From an uncultured Clostridia bacterium (lineage in GTDB: Bacteria; Bacillota; Clostridia; Peptostreptococcales; Anaerovoracaceae): a stretch of 64,000 bases of DNA. The stretch covers positions 62,001 to 126,000 of the forward strand of contig CAKQXD010000004.1 in assembly GCA_934281605.1 (NCBI GenBank), read 5' to 3'. A program made the translations under genes and the position numbers. Below the pieces are notes generated by a model that saw only the letters and a program-made list of their open reading frames with translations, was not told where the DNA came from and did not search any database. Position 1 is the stretch's first letter. Each line of letters starts with the position of its first letter. Below are positions 1 through 8,023 of this stretch, one piece after another.

Positions 1-2120
1 CCCTTAACCGTCACTTCGAACGTCTTGGTGATCGTACTGAAGTCGCCGACCTTTTCCACATACTCATTGAGATCAGCTTCGTTCGCCTGAAACGTAGCCG
101 TAAGAGTAACTACGCGGTCTTCACTCGGCTGTGTCACCGTTCCCTTCTTCGGGTCGATCAAGGAGTCATATCCCGTCTTGTCGATGGAAATGAGCGAAGG
201 ATCCGAAGACGTCCAGGTCACCTTGGACCAGACATTCCTGGCGGAAGTCCCCATGCACTGCGGAAGGGTCAGATCCGTGGTTACTTCGTCTTGTTTCAGG
301 TTGGCATTTTTAATCGTGTCCCATGTAAGGGAGTCCGCTTCCTTCTGCATCTGAGATTTGAAATAGTCTCTGTCCCAGCAGATGGTCGCACGCGTTTCAG
401 CGGAAACGGCTTCCGCATTGCCTGCTTTGAATACAAAGATATTTCCTGTTACCGTAGTACTGTTATTTCCCCACTTATCGAGGGCGCCGTTCTTATAGAC
501 GATCGTACCATCATTCTTAATGTAATTCGTATCACCAGACGTTTTCAGTTCTACCGTTACGCCGTCGGTCGTCAGGTCCGTGTATCCCTTTATCTGGCGG
601 AGCACCAGATCCGTGATCTTTCGATCCTTCGAAAAATCCGGTCTGAGGACGCTGGTTTCTTTATCAAACTTTGCTTTAACAGCGTCCACCTTCGCCTGAT
701 CTGCAGGATCGACAGTCTTCGTGGATTTCAAGGTGATCGTTTTCGTAATGTCTTCGTCATTACCGCTCGGCTTATAAGTGCCGGTAGCTTTTTCATATCC
801 GTCTGCAGTGATCGTATAGTTGTATGTTTTAGATTTATCCAGTTTGTAGGAGCCATCTTTTTCCGGGTCTACTGTGATCGTCTCCTCGTCGCCCCAGTCA
901 TCTTCCTCGTCATACGTCACTGTGATCTTAGCGCCTGTGATATCCTCATCGTTACTGTTGACCGGCTTGAAGGTAACGTTATATTTGGAGATGTTCTTCG
1001 TCATAGTGACATCAATGGTCTGATCACCTGACGGGGTAAAGTTGACGCTGTTTATCGAAGTGTAATTAGCAGCCTCTACCGTGTAATTATATGTTACTCC
1101 GTTTTTCAGCTTATAACTTCCGTCACTTTGCGGACTTACGGTATCATAGTATCCCTGTTTGACCTTCACCGCTGCACCATCAATGTTCTTTCCTGAAGAA
1201 TCCTTGATGGTGAACTTAATGGTGCTGTATGCCGCCTTAGTCAGCGGGATCTTCACCTCTCCGCCCTGAGACGGGGTGAAGTTTTCCTTATAATCCTGAT
1301 AGCCGTCAGCTGTGATTTTCAGAGTATAGGTTTTTTCTTCTGACAGTCCCTCATAACTTCCAGTCGATGACGGAGAAACTGTATTCCAGCCTTCTTCCAG
1401 TGTAATCGCTGCATTCGAGATGTTTTCCTGTGTTTCACTGTCTACTGCCTTGAAGTTTACGTCATAAGAGGCAGCCTCCGGCTGGAGCGTGATGATAAAA
1501 TCCTGAGACGCCAAAGCCTCAGCGGAGCCATCATCGATCGATGCATCAGTCGTTCCTTTATCAAACAGCTTTGCTGTCAAAATCATAGACTGTGCTCCCA
1601 CAGCTGCCGTCGGTCTGGTCAAACCCAAGCTTCCTGGTTTGCTCGCTTTCACTTCTTTTGTAAGAATCTTAGCAGGGTCCTCCTTCACGTACCATCCAGT
1701 CTTATAATTACTTGAGCTTCCTTCTGTCTTAAGCCTCATGGACGTGATCTTCGATCCGGAGCTTGGGATCGCACGTGCTATGGTCACTTCACAGGTCTTC
1801 GCATTCTGTGTCACTCCATTTCCGCCTGTCGTTACGATCCTCCCATTCACATAATTCTTTTCCAGATATTCCATCGCAGCCGTCGCCGCATCCGCCGAGT
1901 TTCCCTCAGCACCCTGCGTCAGCCAGATACCGTCTTCTGCGCTCTGACCATTTCCCGCCAGAATTTCTATGGTTCCCGCAATGGCTTCTGAGAATCCTCC
2001 TGCGCGGGCATTCAATTCCACGCCGTAAGCGGCCGTCGGCAGTGCAGCAGTTACGACCATAACTGCTGTCAGCAGGATCCCCAGCGATCGCTTCCATAAT
2101 TTTTTCGGTGATTTATCCAT
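1..2120 (-). CDS. Secreted repeat-rich surface protein, 3' end beyond the window
   Basis: The reading frame opens at the ATG at 2120-2118, preceded by GGAGGAGAAGTG, and stays open for about 706 codons to the left edge, so only the N-terminal part is visible. Residues 1-35 form a signal peptide (KKLWKR, then a hydrophobic core, then an AAYG-type end). Around residues 210-450 there are three related repeats of about 80 residues, each starting like YDVNFK / YSTIKF / YNVTFK and each with a DGSYKL- or GSYEG-like turn, resembling carboxypeptidase-regulatory-like beta-sandwich repeats. The last part, with VTWTSSDPSLISIDKTG and VTLTATF, resembles the atypical bacterial Ig-like fold. The gene lies directly behind a cobalamin riboswitch, which suggests a role in cobamide capture; that role is inference, since no B12-binding domain is visible in the part present. 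Confidence 0.85.
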   Translation of the reverse strand, partial: MDKSPKKLWKRSLGILLTAVMVVTAALPTAAYGVELNARAGGFSEAIAGTIEILAGNGQSAEDGIWLTQGAEGNSADAATAAMEYLEKNYVNGRIVTTGGNGVTQNAKTCEVTIARAIPSSGSKITSMRLKTEGSSSNYKTGWYVKEDPAKILTKEVKASKPGSLGLTRPTAAVGAQSMILTAKLFDKGTTDASIDDGSAEALASQDFIITLQPEAASYDVNFKAVDSETQENISNAAITLEEGWNTVSPSSTGSYEGLSEEKTYTLKITADGYQDYKENFTPSQGGEVKIPLTKAAYSTIKFTIKDSSGKNIDGAAVKVKQGYYDTVSPQSDGSYKLKNGVTYNYTVEAANYTSINSVNFTPSGDQTIDVTMTKNISKYNVTFKPVNSNDEDITGAKITVTYDEEDDWGDEETITVDPEKDGSYKLDKSKTYNYTITADGYEKATGTYKPSGNDEDITKTITLKSTKTVDPADQAKVDAVKAKFDKETSVLRPDFSKDRKITDLVLRQIKGYTDLTTDGVTVELKTSGDTNYIKNDGTIVYKNGALDKWGNNSTTVTGNIFVFKAGNAEAVSAETRATICWDRDYFKSQMQKEADSLTWDTIKNANLKQDEVTTDLTLPQCMGTSARNVWSKVTWTSSDPSLISIDKTGYDSLIDPKKGTVTQPSEDRVVTLTATFQANEADLNEYVEKVGDFSTITKTFEVTVK

Positions 2121-2134
2121 CACTTCTCCTCCCC

Positions 2135-2166
2135 ATAATAAATAAGGCATCTCTTCCGAGATGCCT
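2135..2166 (-). terminator. Stem-loop between riboswitch and surface-protein gene
   Basis: AGGCATCTC and GAGATGCCT (2145-2166) form a perfect nine-base-pair stem. On the minus strand it is followed by the U-rich stretch TTATTTATTATG and then the ribosome binding site. Its position between the riboswitch core and the start codon fits the terminator arm of the riboswitch expression platform, although the U-tract is imperfect. Confidence 0.5.
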
Positions 2167-2224
2167 AAAAAAACGTATACAAAACTACGGTCCGACCGAC
2201 CGTATGTTAAACGTCGTCCTACCT

Positions 2225-2448
2225 CAGAAGACTTTTGTTTTAAGCGTGCAGGTCTCCCGACTTAATCCTTGACCGTCAGAACGCCTTCCCAGAGAGCTTT
2301 ACCGGCTTATAGTCTTTGCAGAAATAAAGCCCGCTCCCCAGTGACTGCAGGATGCTTTGCAGCAAACTCCTGCGTGTTCCTCCGCAGATATCACGGTTGC
2401 TGAGACACAGTGCCGGACTCACACCGGCTTCCGAAGTGCCCGCTTACG
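2225..2448 (-). promoter_or_regulatory. Cobalamin riboswitch upstream of surface-protein gene
   Basis: Read on the minus strand the hallmark blocks appear in order: GCCGGTGTGAGTCCGGCACTG (the B12-box region), CAGTCACTGGGGAG, CTGGGAAGGC and TTAAGTCGGGAGACCTGC. The same blocks in the same order occur in the element at 19.26 kb, and both end in AGTCTTCTGAGGT. Cobalamin riboswitches normally switch expression off when adenosyl- or methylcobalamin is plentiful, so the downstream surface protein should be made in B12 shortage. Confidence 0.9.
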
Positions 2449-2465
2449 ATATTTTCTTCAATTAC

Positions 2466-2494
2466 ATAATAGGGGATAATACCCTAGTTGTCAA
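2466..2494 (-). promoter_or_regulatory. Sigma-70-type promoter for riboswitch RNA
   Basis: On the minus strand TTGACA (2494-2489) and TATTAT (2471-2466) are separated by exactly 17 bases. Transcription would start near 2459, just before the riboswitch fold. Confidence 0.7.
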
Positions 2495-2548
2495 GGTTTT
2501 TTTAGTATTTATCATAACTCTTTTGCTATCAGCGGTATTTTTGATTAC

Positions 2549-3736
2549 CTATTTTATTGATTCGATTTTTTCCAGCAGCTTCGGCGTCATAAAATTAGCG
2601 ATAATCAAAGCTGCAATACCCGCAGTTGCTTTCCCCAGAATCATCGGCACCAGCATCTCCTGATCGACTCCTGCTGTAAATCCCAGGAAGTCACCGAATA
2701 CAGCGAAGCTGCCTGTTCCGAAAGCCAGGCTCACGATTTTCCCTTTTGATCCCATCTTTTCCAGCGAAGTGACCAAGGGAATCAAATTCGCCAAACCTCC
2801 AATCATTCCAGCACAGTCATCTTTTTTCAGTCCAAATCGGCTTCCGATCCCTCCCAACGCTTTTCCAAAAGTGCTCGTAATCCATTTCATTAAAGGGAAC
2901 GCCCCCGCCAGAACGATTCCGATTTCTCCACAAACGAGAATCCCTGATTCCAGACCAGTTAGTCCCGTCGTTTCATCCGGGATCGCCATGGCACAAAAGC
3001 CCGGCAGTAAAATCCCTGTAACCTGTTGAAAAACAGCAATTACAACAAGCCCTGTCGCCAAGCCCGTGATCACCGTTCCCACAGCACTAAAACTCCTGAT
3101 TACTTGGTCAGGAAAAAACCACAATGATACAATAACCAAGCTTGCAATCACTGCAATCGGCAGCGTATTAAATAACAATGCGTGAAGCGAAAGCTTATAC
3201 ACGGTCAACTTCATAGCGAAACCACCCACAAGGCATCCCAGCGGAACAGATACAAGGCCTGCCAGAATTCCCGCCGCCAGAAACGGTCTGTCCTTGACTT
3301 TGATCAAGGAAAACGCCACGGGAATCGTAAATGTGATCGTAGGACCCATAATGCTTGCTACGATAAGTCCATTGAATTTTCCCACCGCTTCATTTTCTGC
3401 AAGCGCAGTCGCCATAGGATATCCTCCCATATCAGCACCAAGTAAAATACCTGCCACAACCGAGGGATCTGCTCCGATCGCATGGGCAATCGGTGTCACC
3501 AGCGGTCTGATCCATTGCGAAAGACAGGGTGCTATCGCAATGATCGCCGCTACCGCCATGGCCAGCGTCCCCATCGTCTTAAAACCTTCTTCGAATTCTT
3601 TTCCGTACCCCAGCTTATTCCCCCGAATGTAGTCAACTCCACCGATCACCATAAAAATCATCATGATCATCATAATAATGGAATTCGCCGAAATATGTGT
3701 TATCCAATCAGTTAGTGATCCTAGAAACAATTGCAT
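2549..3736 (-). CDS. eutH: EutH-family ethanolamine/amine permease
   Basis: A 395-residue polytopic membrane protein with about ten hydrophobic segments. It shows the family pattern of EutH: an N-terminal IIMMIMMIFMVIGGVD segment, GADMGGYPMATALA, MGPTITFTIPVAF, a GEIGIVLAGAFPLM loop, and AFGDFLGFTAG near the C-terminus. EutH proteins move ethanolamine across the membrane. No other eut gene is present, so the true substrate may be another small amine handled by the neighbouring enzymes. It is divergent from the imine-reductase-like gene across a 130-base AT-rich spacer, which suggests shared control. The start at 3736 is preceded by an AGGAGAAAAAAG site. Confidence 0.85.
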   Translation of the reverse strand: MQLFLGSLTDWITHISANSIIMMIMMIFMVIGGVDYIRGNKLGYGKEFEEGFKTMGTLAMAVAAIIAIAPCLSQWIRPLVTPIAHAIGADPSVVAGILLGADMGGYPMATALAENEAVGKFNGLIVASIMGPTITFTIPVAFSLIKVKDRPFLAAGILAGLVSVPLGCLVGGFAMKLTVYKLSLHALLFNTLPIAVIASLVIVSLWFFPDQVIRSFSAVGTVITGLATGLVVIAVFQQVTGILLPGFCAMAIPDETTGLTGLESGILVCGEIGIVLAGAFPLMKWITSTFGKALGGIGSRFGLKKDDCAGMIGGLANLIPLVTSLEKMGSKGKIVSLAFGTGSFAVFGDFLGFTAGVDQEMLVPMILGKATAGIAALIIANFMTPKLLEKIESIK

Positions 3737-3869
3737 CTTTTTTCTCCTATTATAAATTCCCTATTTACATTATGTGTTATTATATGTATAATCATAAGTA
3801 CGATAATATTTATTATAATTCACATGATCAAAAAAAGCAAACACACATTTTTTCAAAAAGGAGGCAATT

Positions 3870-4736
3870 ATGAAAAAAGTTACAGTAGTTGGATGTGGCG
3901 TTATGGGAAGCGCTATCATCCGCGCGTTAATGGCAAAAGATTTTCAAGTCACGATCGTTGACCTAAACATGGAAGCTGCGCAGCCTTACATCGAAAAAGG
4001 TGCTAAGTATGCAGCATCTCTGGATGAATCCGGAGAAGAAGATTTCATTCTGCTGAATCTGCCAACACATGATATCGCAGCAGCAGTTATCAAGAATACT
4101 TCTGATAAGAAACTGGCTGGCAAGATCCTGGTAGATACCACGACTTCCACACCATCCGAAGTAAAAGATATGGCAGCGATCACAGCAGAACGTAATATGA
4201 TCCACCTGGATGCTGCTATTGAGGTTTATCCCGGAGACATTGGAACTCCAACCGGATATATCGTATATGCCGGAAGTGAAAAGGCATTTAACGAAACAAA
4301 GCCTGCGCTGGAAGCTCTGGGAAAAGCTGTGTATCTGGGCGACGATATCGTCGGTGCCAGCGTAACTGACCTGGCGGTACTGCAGGTTCACTTCGCAGCT
4401 ATCGCAGGCCTTGCAGAAGCTTCTGCATTCTGTCTGAAAAACAACTATTCTGTACAGAAATTCGTTGATCAGACTCGCGAGATCCTGCCGATCATGCTGG
4501 AAGGAAATCTGAGAGCCTTCGGTGCAGAACTGGCTGATTACAACAGAGAATTCGATGACGCCAGCGAATGTACTTTGAACATCGAAGCAACTGCTACTGA
4601 AACGATTCTCCGCGCAATGCATGAATACGGTGTAAAGACTCCTTGCGGCGACGCCGTGCTGAAGCTGTTCCAGGATGGCATCAAGAGCGGTTACGAAAAG
4701 AAGAATGTCTGCTCTGTAGTCAACGAGCTGATATAA
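3870..4736 (+). CDS. NAD(P)-dependent imine-reductase-like / beta-hydroxyacid dehydrogenase-type oxidoreductase
   Basis: A 288-residue protein. Residues 1-160 form a Rossmann domain starting VVGCGVMGSAI, with VDTTTSTPSEV around residue 90. The segment LDAAIEVYPGDIGTPTGYIV (around 110-130) matches the 'LDGAIM.YP..IGTP' region typical of bacterial imine reductases rather than true 3-hydroxyisobutyrate dehydrogenases. The C-terminal half is helical, as in the 6-phosphogluconate-dehydrogenase-type dimerisation domain. AAGGAGG lies seven bases before the ATG. The likely reaction is NAD(P)H-linked interconversion of an amine and an imine; the substrate is unknown. Divergence from the amine permease supports an amine substrate. 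Confidence 0.7.
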   Translation: MKKVTVVGCGVMGSAIIRALMAKDFQVTIVDLNMEAAQPYIEKGAKYAASLDESGEEDFILLNLPTHDIAAAVIKNTSDKKLAGKILVDTTTSTPSEVKDMAAITAERNMIHLDAAIEVYPGDIGTPTGYIVYAGSEKAFNETKPALEALGKAVYLGDDIVGASVTDLAVLQVHFAAIAGLAEASAFCLKNNYSVQKFVDQTREILPIMLEGNLRAFGAELADYNREFDDASECTLNIEATATETILRAMHEYGVKTPCGDAVLKLFQDGIKSGYEKKNVCSVVNELI

Positions 4737-4755
4737 CACACCTTAATACTTAAAA

Positions 4756-4806
4756 ATATGCTCGCCTAAAAACACTTCCACTTTAAGGCGAGCATATTTA
4801 TTTTAG
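4756..4806 (+). terminator. Intrinsic terminator after imine-reductase-like gene
   Basis: ATGCTCGCCT (4758-4767) pairs with AGGCGAGCAT (4786-4795) and is followed by ATTTATTTT. Confidence 0.8.
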
Positions 4807-4890
4807 TTGTTATAATAATAATATTAATAATATATCACAATTCGCACGTTTTAAAGTAGACAAACATTTTTATAAAAAAAGAAAGCAAAT

Positions 4891-4972
4891 GTGAAAAATT
4901 CCACTGCAGCTGAATGTAGCGTTATGGGATGCGTTATCATTCGTGCATTAATGGTAAAGCTTTTCAAGTTGC
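4891..4972 (+). pseudogene. Decayed copy of the 5' end of the imine-reductase-like gene
   Basis: From a GTG at 4891 the frame reads VKNSTAAECSVMGCVIIRAL, then MVKLFKL, clearly related to residues 1-27 of the gene at 3870 (VVGCGVMGSAIIRALMAKDFQV). The preceding leader, with the A-rich stretch before the start, is also similar. The copy breaks off within 85 bases, and the ribosome binding site of the next gene starts where it ends. This is a remnant and not a working gene. Confidence 0.75.
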
Positions 4973-4985
4973 GAAGGAGGATTTT

Positions 4986-5576
4986 ATGGAATTTAAATGG
5001 TTGAATGAAAGCAAAATTAAAACTAGTGGAGATCAAATCGAAATATTGGCTCCTCCTCAAAGTGATTTCTTCTACAATAACGGTTCAATCAATGAGGACG
5101 GAATCACCCCAGAGTCTTTATGCAATGCGCCTTTTTACTACACTGAACTGACAGGAGATTTTGTAATGAAAGTACAAGTATCTCATGATTTCAAAGACAC
5201 TTACGACTCCGCTTCTATTATGGTGATGAAAGATATTAAAAACTGGGCAAAAGCATGCTTCGAAAAGACCGATTTCAATACACATGCTGCCGTAAGCGTA
5301 ATTTCTCGCAATGGGGAGTGTGACGATGCTAACGGTTGCAACATCGAGGGAAAAAATGCCTGGCTTCAAATATGCAGATGCGGCGATTCCTTTGCATTTC
5401 ACTATTCTACCGACGGACAACAATTTTACATGATGCGTTTTTTCAATTTTGCCGCAGGAAGTACCGTTAAAGTAGGATTATCCGCTCATGCTCCCGTAGG
5501 AAATGGTGGTATTCGGACATTCTCAAATCTCATTATAGAGAACAAAACGGTTAAGAATATTCGTGAAGGCATGTAA
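4986..5576 (+). CDS. DUF1349-family beta-sandwich protein
   Basis: A 196-residue soluble protein without a signal peptide. The start at 4986 is chosen because GAAGGAGG ends six bases before it; an in-frame ATG at 4929 lies inside the decayed imine-reductase remnant and has no such site. The body shows the DUF1349 (concanavalin-like jelly-roll) pattern: FYYTELTGDFVMKVQV, a YDSASIMV strand, WAKACFE, SVISRNG, and a C-terminal KVGLSAHAPVG strand. Members are found near sugar- and small-molecule-catabolic genes but have no established reaction. Here it sits inside the cobalamin-linked locus under expression signals derived from the duplicated imine-reductase leader. Confidence 0.75.
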   Translation: MEFKWLNESKIKTSGDQIEILAPPQSDFFYNNGSINEDGITPESLCNAPFYYTELTGDFVMKVQVSHDFKDTYDSASIMVMKDIKNWAKACFEKTDFNTHAAVSVISRNGECDDANGCNIEGKNAWLQICRCGDSFAFHYSTDGQQFYMMRFFNFAAGSTVKVGLSAHAPVGNGGIRTFSNLIIENKTVKNIREGM

Positions 5577-5605
5577 ACTATCTCCATATTCGTATAATTA
5601 ATTTT

Positions 5606-5652
5606 AAAAAAGAATACCTGTTGCCATTATTTGCAACAGGTATTCCTTTTTA
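5606..5652. terminator. Bidirectional terminator between convergent genes
   Basis: GAATACCTGTTGC (5612-5624) and GCAACAGGTATTC (5633-5645) form a perfect 13-base-pair stem with an A-run before and a T-run after. It can stop both the DUF1349 transcript and the minus-strand catabolic transcript. Confidence 0.85.
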
Positions 5653-5737
5653 ATTTACAAAATAAAGATGATCCTTTTTTATTTCGCAGCGTGCCATTGG
5701 CAATTTATACAGTAAAATCATCGAGGAAAAACATATA

Positions 5738-6634
5738 CTATTCCTGTGTCAGCTCAAATACCGTCCCTTCAAAATTCTTCATGTATTCCCAGCAAACATT
5801 GCCATCGTCGAGAGGCTTATACAGTGGTTCGCAGCCTGCCTTCTTTAATTCTGCATGCGCCTCCTCCATATTTTCTACTTCGTATGCAACGTGATGTTTC
5901 CCCACATAATTTAACGGTGTTGGTGTAACATCTGAGATTTTAGGATATTCATAATAAAGAGCCTCTATAATCTGACCTGAAGGCATTTCAAACATAGCAG
6001 TTGCGGAAGTCACATTCTGAAGTTCCAGATATCCAAGCCCCTTTGCTTCCATTTCATCTGTTTCCAGCTCCGGTTTCATTACCATTTTAAATCCCATGGT
6101 ATTTTCAAAAAAGTCGATTGCTTTATCCATATCTGTTACCGTGTGGCCCACATGAAGAAGCTTAATATAATCCTGACTTGTATCCGCATTGGCTTCCTGC
6201 ATAAACTCTAGAATCATTCCATCTGCATCAGTCATATAAGACCACGTATTATCGCCAAACGGCAATGGTCTATAAAAAAACTCATACCCCGCATCCATCA
6301 TTCTCTTTCTATATAACTCCAGATTGCTTACAGAATATGCAATATGTCCTTTTCCAATGGTAATAAGACGTCCCACATCTCGATTGGTTGCTTTCGGATT
6401 TACAAATTCGATAAGCTCCAGTAATTCACCTGAAGGAATTCTAACGAAACAGTTGCGATAGGAGAAGTCCTTCACATCTGTAAATCCATGTCCTTTTCCT
6501 TCCTCATCATCTATTATGGTATTGATTTCTCCCACCATTTCAAACCCTAATGCATCACAATAAAGCTTCAGGCTTTTTTCTATACTTCTAACACAAATTC
6601 CCAGATGTGCGATACGTTTTACTTTTACACTCAT
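5738..6634 (-). CDS. Two-domain VOC-superfamily protein (glyoxalase / epimerase-like)
   Basis: A 298-residue protein built of two vicinal-oxygen-chelate modules. The first opens IAHLGICVRSIEKSLKLYCD (residues 8-27) and the second LLHVGHTVTDMDKAIDFFEN (around 158-177). Metal-ligand candidates are the His of each AHLG/LHVG strand, His of GHIAYSV and HHVAYEV, and Glu of LELIEF and FELTQE. Methylmalonyl-CoA epimerase, glyoxalase I and ring-cleaving dioxygenases share this fold. In an anaerobe carrying a B12 protein next door, an epimerase or isomerase on an acyl or hydroxyacyl intermediate is more plausible than a dioxygenase. It is the last gene of the minus-strand catabolic run, 19 bases after the alcohol dehydrogenase. 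Confidence 0.75.
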   Translation of the reverse strand: MSVKVKRIAHLGICVRSIEKSLKLYCDALGFEMVGEINTIIDDEEGKGHGFTDVKDFSYRNCFVRIPSGELLELIEFVNPKATNRDVGRLITIGKGHIAYSVSNLELYRKRMMDAGYEFFYRPLPFGDNTWSYMTDADGMILEFMQEANADTSQDYIKLLHVGHTVTDMDKAIDFFENTMGFKMVMKPELETDEMEAKGLGYLELQNVTSATAMFEMPSGQIIEALYYEYPKISDVTPTPLNYVGKHHVAYEVENMEEAHAELKKAGCEPLYKPLDDGNVCWEYMKNFEGTVFELTQE

Positions 6635-6653
6635 TTTCCATTCTCCTTCATTG

Positions 6654-7754
6654 TTATTGCTTAATCGACTTCTTAAATTCTTCTCCTACAGCATCTGCTA
6701 TTACGATAGCTGCATGGATACTTTCCTTTGTCACCTCAAACGGCAGATTCGGAAAACTTGCTTCCAGTGCAGCCTGTGCAATCTTGTCAAGGGTTTCCGC
6801 ATCGGTTTTATCCAATCCGATATCTGACAGGCACACAGGCAAATCCACAGCACAATTAAATTCAAGGATTTCCTTAATCTGTTCTTCAGATTCGTTTTCT
6901 AAAACCAGCTGTACCAGTGTGCCAAATGATACCAGCTCTCCATGCATGTATTTTCTGCATTCAGGAATCAATGTCAATGCATCATGCAAACCATGTGCTC
7001 CAGCGTCACCGGTACCTTCCGCTCCTACGCCAGAAAGATAAATATTGGCTTCAATAACCTCTTCCAGTGCCTTTGTAACAACCTGATTCTGTACCGCCTT
7101 ATACGCTGCTTTCCCATTTTTCATAATGATGTCATAGCATAACTGCGCTAAAGTTTCAGCTGTTTTCGTCGCCTTCCCGCCACCGTAGTTTTCTAAATCC
7201 GAAGCAATGCAGGCTCTGGATTCAAACTTCGTCGAAATACCATCCCCCATTCCTGCAGCCAACATCCGAGCCGGAGCTTCACTGATTACTTTACTATCAA
7301 CAATAACCAAATTAGGATTTTCTCTATGAGTCATAAAAGAATCCAGTTCATGATTCTCATTATATACCACAGATAGTCTGGAACACGGTGCATCCTGTGC
7401 CGCGCTGGTAGGTACAATTGCTAATGGTAATCCCGTTTTTGTCGCCACCCCTTTCGAAGTATCTAAGACTTTACCACCACCAACACCAACTATGATATTA
7501 CTTGCGGTTGACTTCGCCAAATCAGCAATCCGCTCCATTTCCTTATAGGTACATTCTCCGCTGGATATAACATATTCTATTTCCACGTCATGCACCTCAA
7601 TATTTACATCCAAATTTGATTTAAACTTGTCTAATAAAAATTGATCCGTAATAAGCAGCATTTTCTTTCCATACTCTTTGGTGTACTTTCCAAGATTTGA
7701 AAGTTCTCCGCTTCCCTGAATATATTTTCCGGGTGAACTGAATAATACGCTCAT
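6654..7754 (-). CDS. Iron/zinc-containing alcohol dehydrogenase, glycerol-dehydrogenase (GldA) type
   Basis: The start at 7754 (MSVLFSSPGKY) is preceded by GGAAGGAG and gives 366 residues, the usual GldA length; an upstream in-frame ATG would add an atypical 37-residue tail. The NAD site reads GVGGGKVLDTSKGVA (around 92-106), followed by PTSAAQDAP. Metal ligands typical of GldA are visible: the Asp of GMGDGISTKFE, the His of GDAGAHGLHDALT and the His of KYMHGELVSFG. The family oxidises vicinal diols and amino alcohols (glycerol, 1,2-propanediol, 2,3-butanediol, 1-amino-2-propanol). Beside an acetoin-type dehydrogenase complex, a diol or amino alcohol is a plausible substrate. Confidence 0.85.
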   Translation of the reverse strand: MSVLFSSPGKYIQGSGELSNLGKYTKEYGKKMLLITDQFLLDKFKSNLDVNIEVHDVEIEYVISSGECTYKEMERIADLAKSTASNIIVGVGGGKVLDTSKGVATKTGLPLAIVPTSAAQDAPCSRLSVVYNENHELDSFMTHRENPNLVIVDSKVISEAPARMLAAGMGDGISTKFESRACIASDLENYGGGKATKTAETLAQLCYDIIMKNGKAAYKAVQNQVVTKALEEVIEANIYLSGVGAEGTGDAGAHGLHDALTLIPECRKYMHGELVSFGTLVQLVLENESEEQIKEILEFNCAVDLPVCLSDIGLDKTDAETLDKIAQAALEASFPNLPFEVTKESIHAAIVIADAVGEEFKKSIKQ

Positions 7755-7904
7755 ACTGTTTACTCCTTCCTTGAATAGCAGATTTATTATTGTTAATTTA
7801 TTATATATTATCATAATACTTTTTACAATACTTATACTTATTAAAACATTTACAGTTGCACACACAATACACTCTTATTGTTCACAGTATGCATCAGGCG
7901 AAAA

Positions 7905-7992
7905 CAAAAAGAACATCCCATATCGAGATGTTCGCAAGATATAAATGATGTTCTAATAGTTACAGTTAGTTACACGCAGGATGTTCTTTTTG
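7905..7992. terminator. Long inverted repeat between aldehyde and alcohol dehydrogenase genes
   Basis: CAAAAAGAACATCC (7905-7918) and GGATGTTCTTTTTG (7979-7992) are perfect inverted arms, and two more GATGTTC copies lie in the loop (around 7927 and 7947). The T-rich arms make it a likely terminator or processing point, which would separate expression of the GldA/VOC genes from the upstream run. Confidence 0.6.
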
Positions 7993-8023
7993 CTTAGATT
8001 GTTACTACCATTTAAGGAGATTC

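Noticed and set aside
291..1031. A 246-codon plus-strand open frame at the left end
   Set aside because: It is antisense to the coherent surface-protein frame with signal peptide and repeats, and it has no ribosome binding site or recognisable domain.
2549..3736. Ethanolamine-utilisation microcompartment locus
   Set aside because: Only a EutH-like permease is present; no EutBC, shell proteins or EutVW regulators are found.
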